A DNA stretch of 61,115 bases from an uncultured Geobacteraceae bacterium (GTDB lineage Bacteria > Desulfobacterota > Desulfuromonadia > Geobacterales > Pseudopelobacteraceae), in assembly GCA_903925005.1 (NCBI GenBank), contig CAIYDX010000415.1, positions 1 through 61,115 of the forward strand, given 5' to 3'. Shown here piece by piece: positions 18,002-27,453 of the stretch (its first letter is position 1; the number at the start of each line of letters is the position of its first letter). A program made the translations under genes and the position numbers. The notes under the pieces were generated by a model. It saw nothing but the letters and a program-made list of their open reading frames with translations. It searched no databases and had not been told where the DNA came from.

Positions 18002-19249
18002 CTATTTTGACATTGAATCCAGAAAAGCCTGATTGGTCTTGGCTTCTGAAAGTTTGTCGAGCAGAAATTCCATGCTGTCGACCACGTTCATCGGGTGAAT
18101 GATTTTGCGCAGAATCCAGATCCTGTTCAGATACGCTTTTTCTATCAGCAGCTCTTCCTTGCGGGTCCCGGACTTGTTGATGTCGATAGCCGGGAAGGTG
18201 CGCTTCTCGACCAGTTTGCGGTCAAGGTGCAGCTCCATATTGCCGGTGCCTTTGAATTCCTCAAAGATGACCTCGTCCATCTTGCTGCCGGTATCGACCA
18301 GCGCGGTGGCGATGATCGTCAGTGACCCCCCCTCTTCGATGTTGCGAGCCGCGCCGAAAAAGCGTTTCGGCTTCTGAAGGGCATTGGCATCCACGCCGCC
18401 GGTCAGGATCTTGCCGGATGGGGGCAGTACGGTGTTGTAGGCCCGGGCCAGACGGGTGATTGAATCCAGCAGGATGACGACATCTTTTTTGTGTTCCACC
18501 AGTCGCTTCGCTTTTTCAATTACCATTTCGGCAATCTGGACGTGGCGGGTGGCAGGTTCGTCAAAGGTTGATGAGACAACTTCGCCGTTAACCGAACGCT
18601 GCATGTCGGTCACCTCTTCAGGCCGCTCATCGATCAGCAGGACTATCAGGTAGACTTCGGGGTGATTGGCGGCGATTGAATTGGCAATGTTCTGAATCAA
18701 AACGGTCTTACCGGTACGTGGGGGAGCAACGATCAGTCCGCGCTGCCCCTTTCCGATCGGAGCTACCAGTTCGATTACACGCATCGGCATGTTGTCCGGC
18801 GTTGTCTCAAGAGTGAGTTTTTCTTGCGGATAGAGCGGCGTCAGGTTGTCGAAGAGAATTTTGTCGCGGGCGACTTCCGGTGATTCGTGGTTGACCGACT
18901 CTACCTTGAGCAGGGCAAAATAGCGCTCACCCTCTTTTGGAGGTCTGATCTGACCGGAAACGGTATCGCCGGTGCGCAGGTTGAAACGTCTGATCTGGCT
19001 GGGAGAAACATAGATATCATCCGGGCCCGGCAGGTAGTTGTAATCGGTTGCCCTCAGAAAGCCGAAACCATCCTGAAGTGTTTCCAGAACACCTTCGCCG
19101 AAGATCGAACCGTTCTGTTCGGTCTGCGCGTTCAAAATTGCAAATATCAGATCCTGCTTGCGGAGGCTGGATGCACCCTCAATGTTGAGATCCCGCGCAA
19201 TAGTGTTGAGCTCACTGATTTTTTTGCCTTTAAGTTCTTGTAAATTCAT
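18002..19249 (-). CDS. rho: Transcription termination factor Rho
   Basis: A 415-residue hexameric RNA helicase that ends transcription. [18 protein letters not shown] starts the N-terminal domain. The cold-shock-like RNA-binding domain (about 50-125) includes [29 protein letters not shown] broken here as GFGFLR and [12 protein letters not shown]. Walker A is [12 protein letters not shown] and Walker [16 protein letters not shown]. The Q-loop and secondary RNA site are in [13 protein letters not shown]. The start at 19249 gives the normal length and has AGGAGA upstream; the longer frame continues into non-conserved sequence. Confidence 0.97.
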   Translation of the reverse strand: MNLQELKGKKISELNTIARDLNIEGASSLRKQDLIFAILNAQTEQNGSIFGEGVLETLQDGFGFLRATDYNYLPGPDDIYVSPSQIRRFNLRTGDTVSGQIRPPKEGERYFALLKVESVNHESPEVARDKILFDNLTPLYPQEKLTLETTPDNMPMRVIELVAPIGKGQRGLIVAPPRTGKTVLIQNIANSIAANHPEVYLIVLLIDERPEEVTDMQRSVNGEVVSSTFDEPATRHVQIAEMVIEKAKRLVEHKKDVVILLDSITRLARAYNTVLPPSGKILTGGVDANALQKPKRFFGAARNIEEGGSLTIIATALVDTGSKMDEVIFEEFKGTGNMELHLDRKLVEKRTFPAIDINKSGTRKEELLIEKAYLNRIWILRKIIHPMNVVDSMEFLLDKLSEAKTNQAFLDSMSK

Positions 19250-19530
19250 CTGTTCTCCTGCGTAACTATTTTCATGATATGGGGGTTTAGCATTTGTGGA
19301 CTCGATTTTTCCGGGGAAGCTATGAAGCGGCCGCAGTAAAAATACTGCCATAGTCGGGGGCTTCTAACTCAAACAGCAGAATATTATTTTTTCAGAGGTT
19401 CGAATAAAATTACGTATGAAGAAGTCTAGGGATCTGTTTGGATGCCAGGGTGTAACATTTGAGGTATTCAGACGTTACCCTTTATTTTCAGGGCTTGTCA
19501 ATAAAAAACCGCACAATTTACCGAACAAGC
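19250..19530 (-). other. Long rho 5' leader region
   Basis: This 281-base gap holds no gene I can support. On the minus strand a perfect TTGACA lies at 19496-19501 with only a weak -10 (TAACGT) 18 bases on. If used, it gives a leader of roughly 200 bases. Rho autoregulates through its leader in several bacteria, so this is a plausible attenuation region, but no defined structure was identified. Confidence 0.3.
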
Positions 19531-20322
19531 CTAATCTTTTTCCGTCTGGGAACGATTCGGGCTTAATAGTTGGTTGATAACGGCTCCTGCCATGGTCAAT
19601 CCGAAGATGGAAGGTATGTATGAAATGCTGCCGAGAATCACCCGGCGATGTTCACAGCGGAACGTCTGCTCGGACCGGTTAGGGCAGATACAGTCGGTGC
19701 CGCATGCGCCGGATGTTGTCGGATCAAGTTCACGATGGAGTTCGGTTGAGTAGACGACCTGTACACCCGAAGTGATGCCGGAATTTTTCAAGATTTTCCG
19801 CATGCTGCGGGCCATCCGGCAGTTTTTGGTGGATGAGATGTCCGATACTTCTATCTTTGTGGGATCCAGCTTGTTTGCGGCCCCCATGCTGGAGATGATT
19901 GGAATCTCCTGTTGGCGGCAGGCCGTTATCAATGATGCCTTGGCGGTAAAATGGTCAATCGCGTCAAGTACATAGTCAGGATGCGGCACGAGCAGCTGGC
20001 CGGCGTTCTCCTGTGAAAAAAACGCTTTGACCGGTATGATTTTGGCGGCTGGATTGATGTCCAGCAACCTTGCCGCCATTACATCCACTTTTGGCTGGCC
20101 TACAGTGCTGGAGAGCGCATGGATTTGCCGATTGATGTTGGTCAGGCAGATGTCGTCAAAATCCACCAGTGTGATTCGCCCCACGCCGGCTCGTCCCAGA
20201 GCTTCCGCGGCATAGCTGCCGACTCCGCCGACTCCGCAGATCATCACGTGTTTCCTGGCCAGAGTTGATAGTCCTTCGATTCCGATCAGACGTTCGGTGC
20301 GGGAAAAACGATGAAGTGCCAT
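19531..20322 (-). CDS. tcdA: tRNA threonylcarbamoyladenosine dehydratase
   Basis: A 263-residue ThiF/E1-like ATP-dependent enzyme that cyclises t6A at position 37 of tRNA. It begins MALHRFSRTERLIGIEGLSTLA. The nucleotide-binding ICGVGGVGSYAAEALGRAGVG is followed by LVDFDDICLTNINRQ with the adenylation residues. The family block GACGTDCICP and the CEHRRVILGSISYIPSIFG ending are also present. Start at 20322 fits the family; the longer frame upstream is not conserved. Confidence 0.93.
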   Translation of the reverse strand: MALHRFSRTERLIGIEGLSTLARKHVMICGVGGVGSYAAEALGRAGVGRITLVDFDDICLTNINRQIHALSSTVGQPKVDVMAARLLDINPAAKIIPVKAFFSQENAGQLLVPHPDYVLDAIDHFTAKASLITACRQQEIPIISSMGAANKLDPTKIEVSDISSTKNCRMARSMRKILKNSGITSGVQVVYSTELHRELDPTTSGACGTDCICPNRSEQTFRCEHRRVILGSISYIPSIFGLTMAGAVINQLLSPNRSQTEKD

Positions 20323-20499
20323 TGTCGATCTGCCTTTATGGATTGAATTGCCCTGATAAGCGTGATAGTCTGAAATTTTAATGAATGAGAACCTTAAAAA
20401 TACAAGTATCGACAATGTATCATTGGTTGGTAATAAAATCAATGTATTAGGTAGTTTTCGCAGTAGCAGGGAAGAACCATTCAAGAGGGCTAGTATTAA

Positions 20500-21498
20500 G
20501 TGAAAGTCGATTCGCCCGGTTTTGTAAATAAATGTTTATGTGTCTTGCAACGTTTTTCGTGTCCTTGGGTAGCGGCCCGTGAAGGGTGGGTTCTGGCGAC
20601 GCGCGGATACGCCGGTGAGCCTCGGCTGAAATTATTAAAACAGCAGATCCGGTGGGCATTCGCAGCGGCAATCAATTCTAAGGTGGCTCATGAATGGTTC
20701 AGGAGTCTTCAACACCCCGAGCTACGGATGTATTTCGAGCTTAATCCTCGCATGGCTCTTAAACCACTGCGAGTGTATGTTTCCAACAGATGGGGGATAG
20801 AAAGAAAAATAAAAGTAATTAAAGATACATATTCGCTCATAGAATCATTTGGTTCCCCGTTGCAAGAAGCCTTGATCCGATCCGGAGGTGTCAGCCTGGC
20901 ACGTATTGCAATTGCCGATGATTACGATGCGCAGATACTGCTTGGATATGACAATACCTACCGCAAAGAGGGTGAGCTGGTCGTCTCCCTGTATTGTGCC
21001 GAAATGGGGGGAAACATAATTTCCCTCGTTTTTTCCTTCGAGCATCGGGGAAATGGTGAATGGGTTATGTATGTCGGCTGTATCCAGGGGCGCAACGGTG
21101 TCGATAACAAACTGATTTCAAAGGCCATGCATGGCCTTTGGCCAAAAGTATTCATAGTGCATGTAGCTCAGGAGATCGCCTGCTCTCTTGGGATTAAAAA
21201 AATTCTTGGTGTAGGCAACTCCATACATTCACATAAGAAGAAGCATATTATTCATATACGCTCTCGTCATGGGCTCTCTTTCGACTATGATCAGCTCTGG
21301 GAAGAAATTGGCGGGGAATTGTCTCCTGATGGGTGGTATGAAGTTCCGGCGCATTTTGAACGACGTTCGTATGAAAGCATGAAATCGAATAAGCGCTCCA
21401 TGTACACCAAGCGGTACATCATGCTTGACAATGTTTCCGCGCAGATTCGGTCATATTTATTGCCGGTTAGTATTGCCGTTGTCCACGGAACACACTGA
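20500..21498 (+). CDS. DUF535 (VirK/YbjX-family) protein
   Basis: The 332-residue protein matches DUF535. Visible parts are LKLLKQQIRWAFAAAINSK near the N-terminus, the central LARIAIADDYDAQILLGYDN, LVFSFEHRGNGEWVMYVGCIQG, and a C-terminal YDQLWEEIGG followed by PAHFERRSYESMKSNKRSMYTKRY. VirK/YbjX proteins have been linked to virulence and envelope or peptide resistance in enterobacteria; the molecular activity is unknown. The start is a GTG with a poor ribosome site, so the exact N-terminus is uncertain. It converges on the LPS cluster. Confidence 0.8.
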   Translation: MKVDSPGFVNKCLCVLQRFSCPWVAAREGWVLATRGYAGEPRLKLLKQQIRWAFAAAINSKVAHEWFRSLQHPELRMYFELNPRMALKPLRVYVSNRWGIERKIKVIKDTYSLIESFGSPLQEALIRSGGVSLARIAIADDYDAQILLGYDNTYRKEGELVVSLYCAEMGGNIISLVFSFEHRGNGEWVMYVGCIQGRNGVDNKLISKAMHGLWPKVFIVHVAQEIACSLGIKKILGVGNSIHSHKKKHIIHIRSRHGLSFDYDQLWEEIGGELSPDGWYEVPAHFERRSYESMKSNKRSMYTKRYIMLDNVSAQIRSYLLPVSIAVVHGTH

Positions 21499-21616
21499 AA
21501 ACACGGAACAAAACTGATGAATTAGGCAAAGGGGATGGTCTGCCTGTTTGGTTAAACACGATTATTGTTTAAGTAATTAATTTATCCGTGTTTTTCCGTG
21601 CCTTCCGTGGATATAA
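21479..21616. repeat. Palindromic CGGA-repeat element between convergent genes
   Basis: The left arm (21479-21512) has GTCCACGGAA and AACACGGA; the right arm (21580-21616) has TCCGTGTTTTTCCGTG and TTCCGTGGAT, its inverted copy. The loop is about 67 bases. It fills the gap between the DUF535 gene and the deacetylase fusion and could end both transcripts. A related half-site lies at 35287-35316. Confidence 0.6.
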
Positions 21617-21631
21617 CTGCCGTTATTAGGT

Positions 21632-23473
21632 TTACTTGCCCCGTTTCCAGCGGTAGTACGCGCGATACCATGTTGATGTTTTCTTGAACAGGCTGAACAG
21701 ACTCTCTTTGGGAAACATGTTCACGCGAAAAACGGCGAAGCGGTCATCTTCTATAACAATACCTCCGGAATCCGTGGCTATGCCGAAATTAAACCCGGCC
21801 AGCTTGACAATATCCTTGACGCGCTCGTCATAAATGCCGAAAGGGTACGCAAACGATACGACTTTGGTCTGCAGCTCTTGTTCAATGCGATTCCTGCTTT
21901 CTCGTAATTCATGCAGCGCATCTTCATTGCCCAAGCGCGTTAAATCAGGATGTGTCATCGTGTGCGCGCCAATCTCCCACCCCTGACCCACAAAGGCTTT
22001 CTTCTGTTCCGTGGTCATTATGCTGTTCGCTTCTACATCCTCGCCGTTGTCCCAGAAATTGCCGCTGACCGAGAAGTCTCCTAACAGGAACAAGACCCCC
22101 TTATAGCCATATTTACTGGCAAGCGGCAGCATGTTGTGGAAGTTGTCTTGATAGCCGTCGTCGAAGGTCAGAATAAAAGGCTTTCTTGGGAACTCCTGCA
22201 GTGGTCTCTCTCCGGTGGAGAAAGCCAGGTAATCCTTAAAGGTAATGGCCTGCAGACCCCGCAAAGAGAAAAACTTCAGATGTTTTTCAAAATTGTCCTT
22301 GGTAACGAAGGTTCGGTGTCTTGTGTCAATAGGCGCATCAGGGACTCGGTGGTACATCAGTACCGGGATAGTGGATGGAGATAGCTTTCGCATGATCGCC
22401 GAGGTATAGGTGCTCAGTATTTTCGGCATGATCCGGTTGATATCATAGATTTGTGCCAACTCTGAAAGCTCTACTTTCGCTGTGGCTTTACCGTTCAGAT
22501 ACGTCTGCAACTCGCGAGTAATTGCCACGGTATCCGGTTTAAACGGTTTTGCCACCGAGAGAATATCGCCAAAATTGGTGCCGATGGCATCGGCAAGATT
22601 GGCCGTTTTTACGATGCCGTGACAACAGGCTTCACCCAAAGCAAAAACAGCGCTCCCAAGGGCCAAGGCCTCCATGGCGACCCGCCCGGCTCCGATTACT
22701 ATATCGGAATTTGCCATCAATTCCATGACCTTTTTGGTAAAACCGATATACCTGATGCGTTCCCCAAATCGAGATTGAAGCTGGGTAAAGGCATCTTTTC
22801 CGGATTGTGGAAATGAGTCCCATTCACCGCCGACGATCTGTACGGAAAGGGTGGGATTTTGCAGTAATAAATCCGGGAAAACCTGTGACATCAGGTCTGA
22901 AATGTGAGCGCCTTTTGGGCCATTCAGGCGGCCGACGACGGAAATTACAACTGTCCCGTCGTTTACCCTGGTTCTTTGAGTCTGGCTTAGCTTCTGAATA
23001 TCAAGTGGATTGGGTAAAGACACCAATTTCTGCCTGTCCATAAGGAGCTCATTGGCTAAATGCTCAGTGAGCTGAGGGCAGATGGCGATGACTTTTTCGC
23101 CGTAAATATCATTCGATTTCAGGACGGAATGCTTTACTTGACGTCCATGTATGGTTGAAACAAGCGGTACGCGTGTACCGCGAACAGTATAATAGGCTAT
23201 CCAGCTGGCCGCGCGTGAATGGGCATGCACTACGCTGATGTTCTGCTCGCGAATCAGTTTCTTGAGAAAACGAATATTGCGAAAGCGCTGCAGTAACGAA
23301 CGGTTTGACACCGGCAGCGGCAGGCAGGTAACCGAGTCGGATAACCCAGCCTGATCGGTTACCATGGTCACGTCATGCCCGCATGAATGCTGGTTCTCCG
23401 CCAATTGGAGCGCATACGCAACCGAGCCGGCGAAAAAATTTGAAGACAAAACATGCAGGATACGTAAAGGCAT
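21632..23473 (-). CDS. Glycosyltransferase family 4 - polysaccharide deacetylase fusion
   Basis: This 613-residue protein joins two enzymes. Residues about 1-370 are a GT-B glycosyltransferase: MPLRILHVLSSNFFAGS, then VVHAHSRAASWIAYY, VVGRLNGPKGAHI and AMEALALGSAVF. From about 385 a NodB-type deacetylase follows: VLMYHRVPD, TFDDGYQDN (motif 1), AHTMTHPDLT (motif 2, metal-binding His pair) and SFAYPFGIYD (motif 3). It may add a sugar and remove an acetyl group from a surface glycan or LPS core. Start at 23473 was chosen as the first conserved residues. It ends the minus-strand LPS cluster. Confidence 0.88.
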   Translation of the reverse strand: MPLRILHVLSSNFFAGSVAYALQLAENQHSCGHDVTMVTDQAGLSDSVTCLPLPVSNRSLLQRFRNIRFLKKLIREQNISVVHAHSRAASWIAYYTVRGTRVPLVSTIHGRQVKHSVLKSNDIYGEKVIAICPQLTEHLANELLMDRQKLVSLPNPLDIQKLSQTQRTRVNDGTVVISVVGRLNGPKGAHISDLMSQVFPDLLLQNPTLSVQIVGGEWDSFPQSGKDAFTQLQSRFGERIRYIGFTKKVMELMANSDIVIGAGRVAMEALALGSAVFALGEACCHGIVKTANLADAIGTNFGDILSVAKPFKPDTVAITRELQTYLNGKATAKVELSELAQIYDINRIMPKILSTYTSAIMRKLSPSTIPVLMYHRVPDAPIDTRHRTFVTKDNFEKHLKFFSLRGLQAITFKDYLAFSTGERPLQEFPRKPFILTFDDGYQDNFHNMLPLASKYGYKGVLFLLGDFSVSGNFWDNGEDVEANSIMTTEQKKAFVGQGWEIGAHTMTHPDLTRLGNEDALHELRESRNRIEQELQTKVVSFAYPFGIYDERVKDIVKLAGFNFGIATDSGGIVIEDDRFAVFRVNMFPKESLFSLFKKTSTWYRAYYRWKRGK

Positions 23474-23526
23474 AGTGGTGGTTCTCGGCTGATTTGTGGT
23501 GTGATGGGTGCTGCAACTGTATTGAA

Positions 23527-24537
23527 TTACGGTACGTTCAGCTGCTCCAACTTTAGTATGACATCTGCAGGCTTGATGCTCTCGATGCAAGCACAACGAT
23601 TATCATGGCGACATAGCTGACATTGCTTGTCCAGGACAAGAAATCCGGCTCTTGGCCCCAGGGGTGACCAGCGGCCCGGATGGATCGGCCGCATCGGCGC
23701 AAACAGGCCAACGGCAACTTTTCCGAGCGCTGCGGCAATATGCAACGGTCCGGTACTTGCCGCCACAAGTCCATCGGCCTTATTAATGAAAGCAATAAAC
23801 TGTGAGAGTGACATTTTACCGGTGATATCGGTCACGTCGCTTCCCCACATTCTGAGATGTGTCTGCATTGCCAGCCCGTCTTCGGCGCTCCCCGAGATAA
23901 AGATTTTGTAGCGCTCCTTAGGGAGTGCCCGGATCAGTTCGCTGAAGTTGTCAAGTCCCCATTCGCGGGCGCTCCCCTTTGATTTAGGATGCAGAATCAC
24001 GTTAAACCGGCTGGGGTTCAGCCACCTCGCAAAAGTCGTATCGAGTTCGTCCGATTCGGTTAGCCCCATCAAATGTGCCAGTTCGTTGAGTGTAGGCGAC
24101 GCTTCAACTCCCAACGGACGAAATAGCCGGCAATTCAGTTGGGCTTCATGTAGTGGCGATCTTTTTCGCCCCACATGAATAAGACGGTTGCAATACAACC
24201 AGTGGTGGAAACGGTGCGATGTACCGACGCGAAGAGGGATTTTGCACCGGTATGCTATCCGGGCAAGTTCTTTGTTGGGGAATACATGTACTATCGCGTC
24301 GGCCTGTAATGCCTTGAAATATGCGGTTTTTTCCTGATCGCTACATTTGGACAGCACATCCCAGTCGATGAACTCATCGACATGCTCGCAAGCGGTAATG
24401 AGGGGGGCGGTATAGGAACGGCCGATAAAATAAATTTTCAGGCCGGGATGCAGCTTTTTCATCAAGCCGGCCGTCGGCAAGGTAAGGATGACGTCGCCGA
24501 TGCTGTCGGTGCGACATATGATCAGTCTCTTAATCAT
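23527..24537 (-). CDS. Glycosyltransferase family 9 (heptosyltransferase-like)
   Basis: A 336-residue GT9 protein with the N-terminal CRTDSIGDVILTLPTA, FNVILHPKSKGSAREWGLDNF where the nucleotide-sugar is bound, and the C-terminal VAASTGPLHIAAALGKVAVGLFAP signature. GT9 enzymes transfer heptose or related sugars from ADP- or UDP-donors to the LPS core. Near the end, QCQLCRHDNRCACI is a Cys-rich patch seen in many GT9 proteins. It overlaps the upstream GT2 gene by 8 bases. Confidence 0.87.
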   Translation of the reverse strand: MIKRLIICRTDSIGDVILTLPTAGLMKKLHPGLKIYFIGRSYTAPLITACEHVDEFIDWDVLSKCSDQEKTAYFKALQADAIVHVFPNKELARIAYRCKIPLRVGTSHRFHHWLYCNRLIHVGRKRSPLHEAQLNCRLFRPLGVEASPTLNELAHLMGLTESDELDTTFARWLNPSRFNVILHPKSKGSAREWGLDNFSELIRALPKERYKIFISGSAEDGLAMQTHLRMWGSDVTDITGKMSLSQFIAFINKADGLVAASTGPLHIAAALGKVAVGLFAPMRPIHPGRWSPLGPRAGFLVLDKQCQLCRHDNRCACIESIKPADVILKLEQLNVP

Positions 24538-25300
24538 TCACCGAGCCTTGGGCAGAGAACAGCTCCCTCGTCTTTGCATATTTGATGAAATTGGCTCCGG
24601 CCGACAGGCAGCAGATTACCAGACCATGATACCCGTCGAGAAAACCTAGCCGCACAAAATATTGTCTAACGAAGCACCAGAACGGATTCAGAACAAGTTT
24701 CCCCAAGCCGGGCTTCTTCCCCTTCTGAAATTGTACTTGTGCCATGATAGTCGTAAATTTCTTGATCTGGTCGATATGCTGATCGATTGTGTAGTATGAA
24801 TAGTGCAGCAAATCGCCGGAAAGATGGTGCGGCGAACTGTTATCGTCCAGCAGATACCGCTCGTGAATGGTATTGCCGGCCCACTTTCCTTTTCGTTTAT
24901 CAAACAGGCGCAGCTTCCGGTCCGGATACCATCCGCAATGGTGGACCCAGGTGCTGCAATAATTGGTCAGGCGGTTGAAACAGTACCCGTCGTGGCGCCA
25001 GTTTTGCTTGATCTCAAGAATCGATTTTTTGAGATCATCGGAAAGCGCCTCGTCGGCATCGAGAGAAAGGATATGCGGATATGTGGCAAAATCCAGAGCC
25101 TTATTTTTTTGTTCGACATATCCCAGGAATGGCTGCTCTACAAATATGACATTGAACCGTTGGCAAATTTCCCTGGTCCGGTCGGTAGATAACGAGTCCA
25201 GCACGATAATTTCATCGGCCACGCCCTGTACCGAACGCAAGCAGCGCTCGATATTTTTTTCCTCGTTAAAGGTTATGATTACGACGGAAATAGGAATCAT
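24530..25300 (-). CDS. Glycosyltransferase family 2 (WaaE/KdtX-like)
   Basis: A 256-residue GT-A glycosyltransferase. It has ISVVIITFNEEKNIERCLRSV, VLDSLSTDRTREIC and the DxD-like SLDADEALSDDL. Later blocks RLTNYCSTWVHHCGWYPDRKLRLF and KWAGNTIHER match the WaaE group, which adds glucose to the heptose region of LPS cores. Donor and acceptor are inferred. AAAGGA precedes the ATG. Confidence 0.88.
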   Translation of the reverse strand: MIPISVVIITFNEEKNIERCLRSVQGVADEIIVLDSLSTDRTREICQRFNVIFVEQPFLGYVEQKNKALDFATYPHILSLDADEALSDDLKKSILEIKQNWRHDGYCFNRLTNYCSTWVHHCGWYPDRKLRLFDKRKGKWAGNTIHERYLLDDNSSPHHLSGDLLHYSYYTIDQHIDQIKKFTTIMAQVQFQKGKKPGLGKLVLNPFWCFVRQYFVRLGFLDGYHGLVICCLSAGANFIKYAKTRELFSAQGSVND

Positions 25301-25367
25301 GTGCTGTCCTTTAATATGTCGCTAACACGCCTGACCAGCCAGAGAATGCTACAGATAAAACAGAAAA

Positions 25368-26183
25368 CTATGGTCGGTTTTTTTGTATTCTGCCCCAATT
25401 CTCTCGTAGTAAATCATGGGCTTCCTCAATAGTTCGGGTCTTTTTAAACTCTAAAACCATGCTTCCATCAATGAGAACCTTAGGGTTTATTGATAACAAA
25501 AATGCTTTCTTGTACTCTGACTTTGCATCTGGATTACTACGGGAGTTCCTAATAAAACTTTTTAGTTGGAGCAGGAAAATGAATGGATATAGCAAGAGAA
25601 ACCAGAGAAAGCAGGATATTTTAAACTCGGAAAAATGCACCTGAACGAGGTCAAGCCCAGCAACCTGGCCAAGAACGCGCGCGCGGGTTGCTGTTGGAAT
25701 AAATAAATGCCCAAAGTATATCTGGCTCTGCATTGCAGAATTAAACCAGATGCTATCGACGGTATTTGGGGACATTGTCCTCCCATATTTTTCTGTTTCT
25801 CCGATCAAGTGTGATACTTTAGAAGTTAAGTTAGATCCATTTGGGCACGTTAACAGCAGACTTCCATTTAGCTTCAATACACGGGAAAACTCCTTAAACG
25901 CGTTGACTTGGTTGGGTATGTGCTCAAGCCCCTCTTGTGAAATCAGATAATCAGCCGTTTCGTCCGACAGCGGAATCTTATCAGATAAGTCGCAAAACTG
26001 GCACTGTAGACCTTTGGCTTTAAAGAACTCTGGAAAAAGATCCAGGGCAATGACATTGGCACCGCATTTCTGGAGCCAAAGGGTTGTGTTTCCCTCTCCG
26101 GCAGGAACATCGACAACCGTTGCACCCTTGAACTTTCCTTCAAATGCGTGAAAAGTTCGTTCAAAAATATCTTGAAATGACAA
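25368..26183 (-). CDS. SAM-dependent methyltransferase (Methyltransf_11 type)
   Basis: A 271-residue class I methyltransferase with motif I VVDVPAGEGNTTLWL, acidic motif II VIALDLF, and the typical ADYLISQEGLEHIPNQVNAF and FSRVLKLNGSLLLTCPN blocks. A hydrophobic stretch at about 195-215 (FLWFLLLYPFIFLLQL) may anchor it to the membrane. The start is TTG at 26183 with AGGGG six bases upstream. The target is unknown; its place among glycosyltransferases suggests a glycan or glycolipid. The gene is AT-rich. Confidence 0.82.
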   Translation of the reverse strand: MSFQDIFERTFHAFEGKFKGATVVDVPAGEGNTTLWLQKCGANVIALDLFPEFFKAKGLQCQFCDLSDKIPLSDETADYLISQEGLEHIPNQVNAFKEFSRVLKLNGSLLLTCPNGSNLTSKVSHLIGETEKYGRTMSPNTVDSIWFNSAMQSQIYFGHLFIPTATRARVLGQVAGLDLVQVHFSEFKISCFLWFLLLYPFIFLLQLKSFIRNSRSNPDAKSEYKKAFLLSINPKVLIDGSMVLEFKKTRTIEEAHDLLRENWGRIQKNRP

Positions 26184-26290
26184 AATATTCCCCTTATGTG
26201 TACGAATTTGTTACTAAAAACAGTTATGTACTTTCCTAACAAATGGATTAACTGCGGCAGCAAGTTCAACAGTATTAGAGGTAAAGTCAT

Positions 26291-27370
26291 TTAACCGTCA
26301 ATTGCTTCGAGCTGGACAACCGTAGCCATGTAGCGTTTCAACAAAGCTTCATCAAGCAGTTTCATGACGTCTGAAGGCGTGACAACCTGCATGCACCTGT
26401 TATCAACACAGGTTTTGGCTCGTTCAGTATTAACGCAGGGATTACATCCGATATTTCTCGTTACCGCTACAGCCCAGCCGTCCGGCGAAGCAATCGGGCC
26501 TGTACCGTATGCTTCACTCGGCCCGAATATGGCAATAACCGGAGTTGCCAGAGCCGCAGCAACATGCGATGGCCCGGTATCCGTTGTGACCAGAGCACGC
26601 GAGTGAGCAAGGATTGCCATTAATTGCGGTAATGTAGTGCATCCCGCCAGATTTATCACCCCAGGGAAATCCGCTGCAACAGCCTCACTCAAAGCCCGCT
26701 CGCTCTTTTCACCGATCAGAACTATTTGCAAACTGGGAACATGCTGCGTAATCAAGCCAACAAGTTCCCGCCAATGGGATTCCGGCCAGGAACGTAAAGC
26801 GGTCTTTCCGCGCGCCAGAAGGCTGTTGCCGGGGTGCAGACACAGATACTCACGATCATTGCCGATCAGTGAGGCAACATCGACATGCGCAGGTGACCGG
26901 AGAGTTGGCGCCGCATCTTTACAAAGGCTAGCAGGAACACCCTGAGCCAGTACGTAACTATAGAAGTTAACGACATTCAGCCCATCAGGGCGCTCTGCAT
27001 GCGGGGGAAGAGTTGAAGTGCAGATTTTTTGATTCGAGCGGACATGACGCAAAAGGCTTGAAAAGTGCGAACTCGTTTCAAGATTGACAACCAGATCGTA
27101 TGGCTGCTGAAAAGACTTGCGCAACACCGCCAACTTGGTCGGACTGAACACGAGCGGGATACTGCGGTGGCTAATCTCGAAAATTGTCTCAATACGGGGA
27201 TCATGCTCGAATAATGCTCGCATTCCGCGCGTGACAATAATATCGATCTTCGTCTGTTCACCTAAATACGCCCGTATCGGCTCAATAACGGTGGTTCCCC
27301 ACACCGTATCGCCAAGTCGCCCTGCCCGGATGATGAGTGCACGCTTAATAGTTCCAATTTCAGTAGTCAT
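26291..27370 (-). CDS. Glycosyltransferase family 9 (heptosyltransferase-like)
   Basis: The 359-residue GT9 protein begins MTTEIGTIKRALIIRAGRLGDTVWGTTVIEP. It contains EYLCLHPGNSLLARGKTALRSWPESHW and the signature ALVTTDTGPSHVAAALATPVIAIFGPSE, then a Cys-rich patch NIGCNPCVNTERAKTCVDNRCM. It probably adds a heptose or hexose to the LPS core. ATG at 27370 is chosen because AAGAAGG lies nine bases upstream; two earlier in-frame ATGs are possible. Confidence 0.85.
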   Translation of the reverse strand: MTTEIGTIKRALIIRAGRLGDTVWGTTVIEPIRAYLGEQTKIDIIVTRGMRALFEHDPRIETIFEISHRSIPLVFSPTKLAVLRKSFQQPYDLVVNLETSSHFSSLLRHVRSNQKICTSTLPPHAERPDGLNVVNFYSYVLAQGVPASLCKDAAPTLRSPAHVDVASLIGNDREYLCLHPGNSLLARGKTALRSWPESHWRELVGLITQHVPSLQIVLIGEKSERALSEAVAADFPGVINLAGCTTLPQLMAILAHSRALVTTDTGPSHVAAALATPVIAIFGPSEAYGTGPIASPDGWAVAVTRNIGCNPCVNTERAKTCVDNRCMQVVTPSDVMKLLDEALLKRYMATVVQLEAIDG

Positions 27371-27453
27371 GGATAAATGCCTTCTTGTCTTTCGCCGTCT
27401 GAAACAGCTCATATTGTACAAAAGCGCCATTTACAGCTGGTAATATAAAATCG

